Part shown: in pieces, positions 17,178-25,222 of the stretch
How positions within the stretch are numbered: position 1 is the stretch's first letter
How the letters are laid out: every line of letters begins with the position of its first letter
Assembly (NCBI GenBank): GCA_964521285.1
Contig: CAZFQS010000022.1
Coordinates: 1-58,446 of the forward strand
Direction: 5' to 3'
DNA from: G020354785 sp964521285
Lineage (GTDB): Bacteria; Bacteroidota; Bacteroidia; Bacteroidales; UBA10428
Length of the DNA stretch: 58,446 nucleotides
Position numbers and translations under genes: made by a program
Notes under the pieces: model-generated
Databases searched by the model: none
Told to the model about the DNA's origin: nothing
What the model saw: only the letters and a program-made list of their open reading frames with translations

Positions 17178-18743
17178 ATGAATAAAGTATATGATTTTTT
17201 AGTTATAGGTTCGGGCCTGGCAGGATTGAGTTTTACATTGAAAGCAGCTGATTATGGTAAAGTTGCAATGTTGACAAAAGTCGATTTACTTGAAACTAAT
17301 ACCAGCTATGCACAGGGGGGTATCGCAGCAGTGACGTATAAACCTGACACTTATAATAAACATATTGAAGATACAATAATTGCAGGTAATAATTTATGCA
17401 ACAGGGAAGTTGTTGAAATGGTTGTAAGAGAAGCTCCAACAGAAATACAACAACTTATTGACTGGGGGGCAAGATTTGACAGGGAATCAAGCGGGAAGTT
17501 CGATTTGGCTAAGGAGGGGGGGCATTCAGAACATAGAATACTGCATCATAAAGATAATACGGGATATGAAATACAGAGAGCTTTAAGTGCCAGAATTAGG
17601 AGCCATCCAAATGTGGATGTATTTGAATATCACTTTGCAATAGACCTGATCACTCAGCATCACCTTGGGAAACTCGTTAAACGTATACATAGTGATACTG
17701 AGTGTTATGGTGTTTATGCCATTAATTTGAAAACTCATGAGATTAATACGTTTTTATCGAAAGCCACTCTCGTTGCTACTGGTGGTGCCGGTAACCTGTA
17801 CACAACCACAACCAATCCTTTGATTGCAACAGGTGATGGGATTGCAATGGTATATCGTGCAAAGGGCACTGTTGAAAATATGGAATTCTTTCAGTTTCAT
17901 CCCACATCATTATATAATCCGGGAGAACGCCCCTCTTTCCTGATAACTGAGGCTTTACGTGGTTTTGGAGGCATATTGAAAACAGTTGATGGTAAAGAAT
18001 TTATGCATAAATATGACAAAAGGAGTTCATTGGCCCCCCGCGATATTGTAGCAAGAGCTATTGATAATGAAATGAAGGTAAGGGGTGATGACTATGTTTA
18101 TTTAGATTGCACTCATCTTGCTGCAGAAGAGCTTAAGAAAAATTTTCCCAATATCTACGAAAAATGTTTGACTATAGGTTGCGATTTTACAAAGGACATG
18201 ATACCTGTTGTTCCTGCTGCTCATTATCTATGTGGGGGTATTAAGGTTGACAGGAATGGAAAAACATGGATAAAGAGATTGTACGCAGCTGGTGAAACTG
18301 CCTCAACCGGTATGCATGGAGCAAACAGACTCGCCTCCAACTCTCTTATTGAAGCTGTAGTTTATGCTGATCGTGCTGCAAAGGATGCCATTGAACAAAT
18401 AAAAAATGTTGAGATACAGAATAATATTCCTGAATGGGATGATAAGGGTACAACGCATCCTGAAGAAATGGTTTTAATAACTCAGAATTACAAAGAAGTA
18501 CAGCAAATATTTAGTGTTTATGTAGGGATAGTCCGTTCAAATCTACGTTTAAAAAGAGCCCTTGACAGGTTGGAGATTATTTATAAAGAGACCGAACAAT
18601 TATACAGAAAATCGAAGCTGTCAAAACAGCTGTGCGAACTTAGAAATTTAATTAATGTTGGTTATTTAATTATTAAAATGGCTATGCGCAGGGAAGAAAG
18701 TATAGGATTGCACTATAATATTGATTACCCTCCATCAGTGTAA
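17178..18743 (+). CDS. nadB: L-aspartate oxidase
   Basis: FAD enzyme that oxidises L-aspartate to iminoaspartate, the first step of de novo NAD synthesis. The 521-residue length fits. Motifs: dinucleotide-binding GSGLAG at 11-16, SYAQGGIAAV, EGGHSEHRILHHKDNTG, FHPTSLY, PRDIVARAID and the substrate-side AAHYLCGGIKVD, all typical of NadB within the succinate dehydrogenase/fumarate reductase flavoprotein family. The presence of the EGGHSxxR loop and the ~520 length separate it from the SdhA at 25223-27142. Partner nadA and nadC are not in the window. It starts 13 bases after the gap. Confidence 0.93.
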   Translation: MNKVYDFLVIGSGLAGLSFTLKAADYGKVAMLTKVDLLETNTSYAQGGIAAVTYKPDTYNKHIEDTIIAGNNLCNREVVEMVVREAPTEIQQLIDWGARFDRESSGKFDLAKEGGHSEHRILHHKDNTGYEIQRALSARIRSHPNVDVFEYHFAIDLITQHHLGKLVKRIHSDTECYGVYAINLKTHEINTFLSKATLVATGGAGNLYTTTTNPLIATGDGIAMVYRAKGTVENMEFFQFHPTSLYNPGERPSFLITEALRGFGGILKTVDGKEFMHKYDKRSSLAPRDIVARAIDNEMKVRGDDYVYLDCTHLAAEELKKNFPNIYEKCLTIGCDFTKDMIPVVPAAHYLCGGIKVDRNGKTWIKRLYAAGETASTGMHGANRLASNSLIEAVVYADRAAKDAIEQIKNVEIQNNIPEWDDKGTTHPEEMVLITQNYKEVQQIFSVYVGIVRSNLRLKRALDRLEIIYKETEQLYRKSKLSKQLCELRNLINVGYLIIKMAMRREESIGLHYNIDYPPSV

Positions 18744-18751
18744 ATATCAAA

Positions 18752-19741
18752 TTAATAATAACAATATTTTTCAGATATTAAGTCTAAAAGATTATATATT
18801 TCAGCTATATCTAAAGAGGTTAATAATTTTATTCTTAAATTTTTAAAATCCGGCAATCCCTTAAAATAATTTGAGAAGTGCCTGCGCATTTCGTAAATAC
18901 CTTTTGGTTCTCCCTTAGCTTCCAATGACTTTTCGAAATGCTCTTTAATAAGGTCAACTTTTTCAGGTAATGTTAATGGCTTCATATAATTTCCGGTATC
19001 CAGATATTCCCTTATCTCTCTGAATATCCATGGTCTCCCTATAGTTGCCCGTCCAATCATAATCCCGTCAATTCCATATCTGTCAAATGCGTGCTTTGCT
19101 CCTTCAGGACCTGAAATGTCTCCATTTCCGAAAACCGGAATTTTTATTCGTGGATTATTCTTTACTTTTCCAATAAGAGTCCAGTCAGCTGGTCCCTTAA
19201 ACAGCTGTGTTTTAGTGCGACCGTGAATTGTGATAGCTTTAATCCCCACATCCTGCAACTTTTCTGCAATCTCAATAATATTCTTGTTTTTTTCATCCCA
19301 TCCAAGTCTTGTTTTGACAGTAACAGGGACATTTGTTGTTTTTACAATAGTATCAGTAATCTTTATCATTAATGGAAGGTTAGTTAATATACCGGCACCT
19401 GCGCCGCTGGCAGCTATTCTCCTTACCGGACATCCAAAATTAATATCAATTATGTCAGGATGTGCATGTTCTGCAATTCTTGTGGCTTCAACCATTGATT
19501 CAGGAGTATGGCCATAAAGTTGTATTCCGACAGGTCTTTCATGATCATAAATATTCAATTTTTTTACACTTTTTTCACCATTTCTTATCAGACCGTCAGC
19601 TGATATAAATTCTGAATACATTAAACTTGCTCCAAAGCTTTTGCACATATACCTGAAAGAAGGATCTGTTATGTCCTCCATAGGTGCAAGCAATAAAGGT
19701 CTTTCTCCCAGTTCAATATGATTTATTTTTACCAAAACCAA
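18752..19741 (-). CDS. dusB: tRNA-dihydrouridine synthase (DusB-like)
   Basis: FMN-dependent reductase that converts uridine to dihydrouridine in the tRNA D-loop. The 329-residue TIM-barrel protein shows LAPMEDITDPSFR at 18-30, catalytic Cys in NFGCPVRRIA (C104), VKTRLGW and the GADGIMIGRA-type phosphate-binding segment (here YGIDGIMIGRATIGRPW). No ATG lies before residue 21, so a TTG at 19741 (or TTG at 19735) is the likely start. It converges with nadB with 8 bases between. The dusB label is by overall resemblance; Dus subfamilies are not fully separable by eye. Confidence 0.88.
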   Translation of the reverse strand: MVLVKINHIELGERPLLLAPMEDITDPSFRYMCKSFGASLMYSEFISADGLIRNGEKSVKKLNIYDHERPVGIQLYGHTPESMVEATRIAEHAHPDIIDINFGCPVRRIAASGAGAGILTNLPLMIKITDTIVKTTNVPVTVKTRLGWDEKNKNIIEIAEKLQDVGIKAITIHGRTKTQLFKGPADWTLIGKVKNNPRIKIPVFGNGDISGPEGAKHAFDRYGIDGIMIGRATIGRPWIFREIREYLDTGNYMKPLTLPEKVDLIKEHFEKSLEAKGEPKGIYEMRRHFSNYFKGLPDFKNLRIKLLTSLDIAEIYNLLDLISEKYCYY

Positions 19742-19818
19742 TTTAAATGTTTAATTTCGAAGCAAAATTATTAAATAAAAGCGGAAGTATTATTTTTTCT
19801 TTATTTAGTAAGGCTTAA

Positions 19819-20754
19819 ATGAGAAGGAAATTTGATTTATTTTATGATATACCTGCATGGAATAAAGTATTTATTGCATTCTTTGTCACAGTTTCATGTT
19901 TCCTGATATTTTTTTTTATTGCTTTACTTCTGGCAATACCACTTTTTAACCTGAGTTATGGGGAAGTGAAACAATATATAATATCAGGGCCTGATTTAAG
20001 TAATATTGTAATCGTAAAATTTTTTCAAATTTTTCAATCAGTTGGTGTGTTTATCATTCCCTCATTCATACTGGCCTTTATTTTTCATGGTAATTACCGG
20101 GAGTATTTGAAATTAAAAAATAGTCCTCATGTTATATGTATGATATTGGCAATTCTATCAATCATAATTTCAATTCCTGTAATCAATTACTTCTCATATT
20201 TGAATTCAAATATTGATTTGCCTGATTTTATGGGGATCCTGGAAGATAAAATTATTGATATGGAAAATGAGGCTAATTACCTCATGGAATCATTCCTGGA
20301 TACACTGACAATTAAGGGATTTATTTTAAACATAATAATGATATGCATTTTACCTGCAATAGGTGAGGAACTTTTATTCAGAGGAATATTTCAGCGACTA
20401 TTTATAGAGTGGACAAAGAATATTCATATTGGAATTCTTTTAGGAGCATTTTTTTTTAGTTTTATACATTTCCAGTTTTTTGGCTTTTTACCCAGATTAT
20501 TACTTGGTATTTATTTTGGATACCTTTTTGCATGGAGCAGGACAATTTGGCTTCCCATCATAGCTCATTTCACGAATAATGCGTTTGCAGTTGTTTATTA
20601 TTATATTTCTGGCAGCGATATAGGACATTCAGAAATTGAAAATTTAGGTACTTCAGAAGAGGATTTTATTTTTCTGGCGTTGAGTATCTTTTTATCTTTT
20701 ACGCTTATATTTTCAATTTATATTATAACGAGATCAAGGGTTATTAACAGATAA
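19819..20754 (+). CDS. CPBP family intramembrane glutamic endopeptidase
   Basis: Polytopic membrane protein of 311 residues with the CPBP (CAAX protease and bacteriocin-processing, ABI) motifs: EELLFRG with E183, E184 and R188, an FxxxH motif ending at H217 (FSFIH), and HFTNN (H250, N254). These form the active centre in the membrane. The family includes prenyl-protein proteases and many bacterial members of unknown target. The N-terminus has two strong hydrophobic segments by residue 42, and a further one ends the protein. Its stop abuts the stop of the minus-strand gene that follows. Confidence 0.88.
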   Translation: MRRKFDLFYDIPAWNKVFIAFFVTVSCFLIFFFIALLLAIPLFNLSYGEVKQYIISGPDLSNIVIVKFFQIFQSVGVFIIPSFILAFIFHGNYREYLKLKNSPHVICMILAILSIIISIPVINYFSYLNSNIDLPDFMGILEDKIIDMENEANYLMESFLDTLTIKGFILNIIMICILPAIGEELLFRGIFQRLFIEWTKNIHIGILLGAFFFSFIHFQFFGFLPRLLLGIYFGYLFAWSRTIWLPIIAHFTNNAFAVVYYYISGSDIGHSEIENLGTSEEDFIFLALSIFLSFTLIFSIYIITRSRVINR

Positions 20755-21465
20755 TTATCCCGAAGATTTTTTATTAGCTAATTCATTTTTTCTAAAAACA
20801 TAGACCAATCCATAATTTTTTGCCTTTTCTCTTCTCACATTGTCAGGGTCATTCTTATAAAAATCCTCTACCTCATTCCAAATATTTGTAATTATTTCAT
20901 CTGCTTTTATTCTTAGATTGTCTAGGTTCTCCTGTGCCCGAAGATGGTTCTTTTGCAGCATTTTTTGATATTTATAACTATCAAGAAAATTCTCGTATCT
21001 GACCTTAACAACTGCAATTGTCGGATTGGTAATAAGTGACCGCCCTTCCCTGGTGCGTATAGTTTCTCCAAGTATTAGTTTTTCACCCCATTTTATTACG
21101 TCTGCTTCTGAATTTAATGATGGTAACTTCTTAATATCTTCTTTTAGGCCAAAGAATTTTCTTTCCGATACTGGCAAATCCCCCCTGTGGATCGCCATAT
21201 TTACTACCTGTATAAAATGAGATATATAAATTTTGGCTTTTTTCAGAACAGATATATACTTTTTGTTTTTTTCAATTTGTTTTGCATATGCTTGTTTGTA
21301 TTCGTATATGGCTTTTTCAAATGAAGGAAGAAAAGTCTGAATTTTATGAAGAGTACTCTGCGAAAATGATAATTTAAAGGGAGGTATTTCTTTGCCCCTT
21401 TCAAAAGCTATTTTTAATGCCCTTAATCTGGCAGCATCAGTATTAGGAAGCCTTCGATATGGCAT
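20755..21465 (-). CDS. Unrecognised coiled-coil-rich cytoplasmic protein
   Basis: A 236-residue protein that I do not recognise as a named family. It is highly charged, lacks a signal peptide or membrane segment, and looks mostly helical with heptad-like stretches around residues 40-80 and 160-210. Visible features include an N-terminal MPYRRLPNTDAARLRALK segment, TREGRSLITNP near the middle and a Lys-rich end. It stands alone: its end abuts the CPBP gene and about 230 bases separate its start from the SiaA-like gene. The start ATG at 21463-21465 is the first available. Function unknown. Confidence 0.65.
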   Translation of the reverse strand: MPYRRLPNTDAARLRALKIAFERGKEIPPFKLSFSQSTLHKIQTFLPSFEKAIYEYKQAYAKQIEKNKKYISVLKKAKIYISHFIQVVNMAIHRGDLPVSERKFFGLKEDIKKLPSLNSEADVIKWGEKLILGETIRTREGRSLITNPTIAVVKVRYENFLDSYKYQKMLQKNHLRAQENLDNLRIKADEIITNIWNEVEDFYKNDPDNVRREKAKNYGLVYVFRKNELANKKSSG

Positions 21466-21695
21466 TTGCCCGGGCTTTAGATTGTAGAATTATATAGTAC
21501 TAGTGTGGCGAAGATATAAAATGTTTAATTAAAAACAATTCATTCGTAACTAAAAAACAAATTATTTTATGCCGGATTAACAATTTTATGAATAATATCA
21601 TTACTTCACAGATGAAATATTAATTATGGGAATTAGAGTAAATTTTGATTAACTTTATTAAAATAATTATTTTTATTGTAAGATTTATATTTATT

Positions 21696-23459
21696 ATGCC
21701 CATAATATTTCATAAAGCAGTAATAAAAATATTAGTAATTTATGTGATATTATCCCTCCAAAATATTCAACTGGCAGCTCAGAATAACCAATCTGATATT
21801 AAAATAAGAATCAGAGAGTATGATTCAAAGGCTCAGGAATTCTTAAGAGATGGGAACTTAACTGAAGCTGCTAAATATTTCAGTAAGTCAGCTTTTCTTT
21901 TGCAGAACAATTATCAATATGAAGAGGCGATAAGTTATTTTAAACAGGTGCTGGATATAAATGAGAAATTAAATAATAAAAAAGGATTGATGGTTGTTTA
22001 TAATAACATCGGCATGATATATTCTGATTTGGAACAATTTAATAATGCATTACCTTATCTTGAAAAGGGATTACAATTAAGCAGAGAGTTATCTGAGAAG
22101 GAGGGAATAATAGCAGGCCTCACAAATCTTGCATTAGCATTACAGGGATTAAAAAGATATGAAGAATCCAATAAAAAATTAGAAGAAGCAGTACGATTAG
22201 CAAAGGAAATCAATAATTTGAGGTTATTACATAGTTCGTATGGATTAATGTATGATAATTATGATAAGCTGGGCGATTCTGAAAAAGCACATAAATACTT
22301 TGAGCTCTATTTATCGTTTGACAAGGAAATTAAGAAACAGGAAATCCGCCAGGTAAAGAGCGAGGCAAAATCTGAAGTAAGTAAGGCTTATGCTGAGAAA
22401 CAGCTTACAGAAGACGAATTAAAAACAAAGAAAGAGGAATTAAAAATTACATCTGATTCACTTCAGAAAGCTGAAGAACTGACAAGAGAACAAAAACTGG
22501 AACTTGAATTAGCAGCATCTCAATTAAGGGAAGAAAAACTAAAAAGAGCTTATATTTCAGGAGTACTTATTGTAATTTCATTTTTTTCAATTATATTAAC
22601 TTTCCTGTTAATATTAATTATAAGGGCAAATAAAAAAATAAAGAATCAGAAAAATACACTTGACAGGCAAAACAAGAATATAAAAGCAAGCATTAGATAT
22701 GCAGAAACAATACAGCAAGCAATATTGCCAGAGGATTCTTTACTTAATAATTATTTTGAATCTTTTTTAATTTTCAGGCCAAAAGATATTGTCTCGGGAG
22801 ATTTTTACTGGTTTTCGAAATTGAATAGTTATAAGCCAGATGTGGATTCTCTGTTTATTGCAGTTGTTGATTGTACAGGACATGGGGTGCCTGGTGCGTT
22901 TATGTCTATGATAGGCAACAGTTTATTAAATGAGATGATTAATGAAAAAAGGATTGAAAGTCCCAAAGAAATTCTTAGCGCGTTAAATGATGAGATAAGA
23001 AAATCTCTAAGACAGGATCAGACAGATAATAATGATGGTATGGACTTATTATTATGCAGGTTTGATAAACTGAACAAAAGTGGATTAAAGCTCATTTTTG
23101 CAGGAGCCAAGAGACCTTTATATATAATGCGTAAGGAAGATCATGAGTTAATAATGCTCAAAGGCGCCAGAAAGTCTATTGGAGGTGTTGAGAATATAAG
23201 TAAAAAATTAAGCTTTAGCAATCATGAGGTTTTGTTGGATAAAGGGGACTGTATATATCTGTCAACTGATGGAATTATTGATCAGAATGGACCTGACAGA
23301 AAAAGATTTGGCAGTAAAAGGTTTGAGGACATGATTGTTGATAATTGCGGACTTTCCATTAAAGAACAAAGCGAGAATATTAATAAAGAAATAGATAATT
23401 TTATGCGTAGCGAAGAACAACGAGATGATATTACTTTATTGGGATTAAGAATACTCTAA
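21696..23459 (+). CDS. TPR-sensor PP2C/SpoIIE-type phosphatase (SiaA-like)
   Basis: Membrane-anchored serine/threonine phosphatase, probable signal-input component of a SiaABC-like switch. I start it at the ATG at 21696, giving 587 residues and a clean signal sequence ending near LAAQ; a TTG at 21645 would add 17 hydrophobic residues. Order: export signal, about four TPR units (residues ~35-215) outside the membrane, a charged coiled coil, a membrane segment at ~285-310, then the SpoIIE domain from ~340. Metal-binding motifs are present: SGDFYW, VVDCTGHGVPGAF, LSTDGIIDQ and the terminal RDDITLLGL. It probably dephosphorylates the SiaC-like protein encoded two genes downstream. The ligand sensed by the TPR region is unknown. 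Confidence 0.88.
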   Translation: MPIIFHKAVIKILVIYVILSLQNIQLAAQNNQSDIKIRIREYDSKAQEFLRDGNLTEAAKYFSKSAFLLQNNYQYEEAISYFKQVLDINEKLNNKKGLMVVYNNIGMIYSDLEQFNNALPYLEKGLQLSRELSEKEGIIAGLTNLALALQGLKRYEESNKKLEEAVRLAKEINNLRLLHSSYGLMYDNYDKLGDSEKAHKYFELYLSFDKEIKKQEIRQVKSEAKSEVSKAYAEKQLTEDELKTKKEELKITSDSLQKAEELTREQKLELELAASQLREEKLKRAYISGVLIVISFFSIILTFLLILIIRANKKIKNQKNTLDRQNKNIKASIRYAETIQQAILPEDSLLNNYFESFLIFRPKDIVSGDFYWFSKLNSYKPDVDSLFIAVVDCTGHGVPGAFMSMIGNSLLNEMINEKRIESPKEILSALNDEIRKSLRQDQTDNNDGMDLLLCRFDKLNKSGLKLIFAGAKRPLYIMRKEDHELIMLKGARKSIGGVENISKKLSFSNHEVLLDKGDCIYLSTDGIIDQNGPDRKRFGSKRFEDMIVDNCGLSIKEQSENINKEIDNFMRSEEQRDDITLLGLRIL

Positions 23460-23477
23460 ATATTTGAATTATTGGTA

Positions 23478-23993
23478 ATGAATAATATAAACAATCAAGG
23501 GAAGAAAATAATATCATTTCACGGACCTTTAACAATAAGCCTGCTTTCATTCGTAGGCAATTATTTAAAACTGGTAATTAATACAGATCAGGTTTTAGCT
23601 TCTCGTTTATATAAAATATTTATAGAGTTAACGCAAAATGTCTCTTATTATTCAGCAGAAGTTAAAGAAATAGAAAAAGGAATTAAATCGGGAGTAGGCT
23701 GGTTTTTACTTAATGAACATGGTAAACATTTTGAATTCACTACCGGTAATCTTATTAAAATAGAAGATGGATATAAGTTAGACAGAAATTGTAATGAGAT
23801 AAATTCTTTAAATGAGGAAGAATTAAGAATATTAAAGCGAAAAACCAGGGGAGAAGCTAAGATTAGAGATATTGGGGCGCATATAGGATTAATACAGACT
23901 GGCTTGCTAAGCGGACATCCACTGGATTTCAAAGTATCTGAAATTAATTCAAAACATTCTTATTTTACAATATCAGTGAGATTAGACAAATAA
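23478..23993 (+). CDS. siaB: SiaB-like protein kinase
   Basis: A 171-residue protein with the SiaB family look. In Pseudomonas, SiaB is a GHKL-fold kinase that phosphorylates SiaC. Here FIELTQNVSYYSAEV fits the N-box-like helix in which Glu/Asn coordinate Mg-ATP, and GAHIGLIQTG fits the later Gly-rich segment. No histidine-kinase dimerisation domain is present. The ATG at 23478 lies 18 bases after the phosphatase stop; an in-frame TTG sits two codons upstream. Gene order phosphatase - kinase - phosphoprotein matches SiaA-B-C (siaD, a diguanylate cyclase, is absent). Confidence 0.8.
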   Translation: MNNINNQGKKIISFHGPLTISLLSFVGNYLKLVINTDQVLASRLYKIFIELTQNVSYYSAEVKEIEKGIKSGVGWFLLNEHGKHFEFTTGNLIKIEDGYKLDRNCNEINSLNEEELRILKRKTRGEAKIRDIGAHIGLIQTGLLSGHPLDFKVSEINSKHSYFTISVRLDK

Positions 23994-24031
23994 CTTATTA
24001 TATAATTTAATGAACCTGTAAAATTAAAGAC

Positions 24032-24418
24032 ATGGAGAATTTAGTAATAAAGGAAGTACAAGATTCACCTTATTATCCTTCAATTAATTTTAATGCCGAA
24101 AGTGGTATATGTGAAATAGCAGGTGAATCATATATGGAAGAGACATTCAAATTTTACTCTCCTCTTATAGATTGGATTACAAAGTATACCAATGAAGTGA
24201 AGAGGCCTCTGACTCTTAATTTCAAGCTTACTTATTTTAACACTAATTCTTCAAGATTAATTCTTGATATGTTAGACATTGTGAAAAAATATCAGGATGA
24301 TGGTGGAAGGGTTTCGGTGAATTGGTATTATGATCCGGAGGACCCTGATATGATAGATGAGATTCAGGACTTTGAAATGGAAACAGATGTAAAAATTAAT
24401 CTTATTGAATTCAGTTGA
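24032..24418 (+). CDS. siaC: SiaC-family regulatory phosphoprotein (DUF1987)
   Basis: A 128-residue protein of the SiaC family. SiaC is a small STAS-like protein whose phosphorylation state decides which partner it binds. The family motif YFNTSS is present in modified form as YFNTNSSR, placing the likely phospho-acceptor at Thr71 or the following serines. GESYMEETFKFY and the acidic DPEDPDMIDEIQDFEME segment are also family-like. It starts 38 bases after siaB. In Pseudomonas the partner is the diguanylate cyclase SiaD; none is encoded here, so the output partner is unknown. Confidence 0.85.
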   Translation: MENLVIKEVQDSPYYPSINFNAESGICEIAGESYMEETFKFYSPLIDWITKYTNEVKRPLTLNFKLTYFNTNSSRLILDMLDIVKKYQDDGGRVSVNWYYDPEDPDMIDEIQDFEMETDVKINLIEFS

Positions 24419-24450
24419 GTTATTAAAGATTAATGACCAGATTTTTAATT

Positions 24451-25191
24451 CTACTTCAGCTTGGCAGTATAATATTCCCTGTTTAATCTTGCTATATATA
24501 ACATAGAAATTTCTTTTGGGCATTCGGCTTCACATGCACCTGTATTTGTACAATTACCAAATCCTAATTCATCCATTTTTTCAATCATTCTGATGACCCG
24601 TTCACGTGCTTCTATTCTGCCCTGCGGAAGCATTGCCAGGTGAGAAACCTTGGCAGCAACAAATAACATGGCAGATGCATTTTTACATGCTGCCACACAT
24701 GATCCACAACCTATACAGACGCCTGCATCAAAAGCTCTTTCTGCATTTTCTTTCTTTACAGGAGTAGCATTTGCTTCAGGAGCGGCACCGGTATTAACCG
24801 AGATATATCCCCCTGCTTGTATGAGTTTATCAAAAGAAGATCTGTCAACTACGAGGTCTTTAATTACGGGGAAGGCTCTTGATCTCCATGGTTCGACGGT
24901 TATTGTATCTCCGTCTTTGAAAACACTCATACTTAACTGACACGTAGTTACACCTTTCATGGGGCCATTCGGTCTGCCGTTGATATATAATCCACACGTT
25001 CCGCAGATTCCTTCACGGCAATCACTGTCAAAAGCAACAGGATCGGCGCCTTCTCTAATAAGCTTTTCATTCAGATAGTCTAACATTTCAAGAAAGGTCA
25101 TTTCAGTAGAGACACTATTAAGCTTATATGTAACAAATTTTCCTTTATCATCTTTGTTTTTCTGACGCCATATTTTAAGTGTTATATTCAT
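24451..25191 (-). CDS. sdhB: Succinate dehydrogenase/fumarate reductase iron-sulfur subunit
   Basis: Electron-transfer subunit joining the flavoprotein to the membrane cytochrome b. The 246-residue protein carries the plant-type [2Fe-2S] cysteines (C58, C63, C66, C84), then the ferredoxin-like cluster CIGCGSCVAAC (C159, C162, C165, C169) and a last set in NCTNTGACEAECPKE (C214, C220, C224). It lies 31 bases after the sdhA stop and ends the sdhCAB operon. The direction of the reaction (succinate oxidation or fumarate reduction) cannot be read from sequence. Confidence 0.93.
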   Translation of the reverse strand: MNITLKIWRQKNKDDKGKFVTYKLNSVSTEMTFLEMLDYLNEKLIREGADPVAFDSDCREGICGTCGLYINGRPNGPMKGVTTCQLSMSVFKDGDTITVEPWRSRAFPVIKDLVVDRSSFDKLIQAGGYISVNTGAAPEANATPVKKENAERAFDAGVCIGCGSCVAACKNASAMLFVAAKVSHLAMLPQGRIEARERVIRMIEKMDELGFGNCTNTGACEAECPKEISMLYIARLNREYYTAKLK

Positions 25192-25222
25192 ATCATAAAG
25201 ACTTGATTATTAATTATTTTCC

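Noticed and set aside
17000..17185. Open frame across the second N gap
   Set aside because: Antisense to the glyS start and dependent on Ns.
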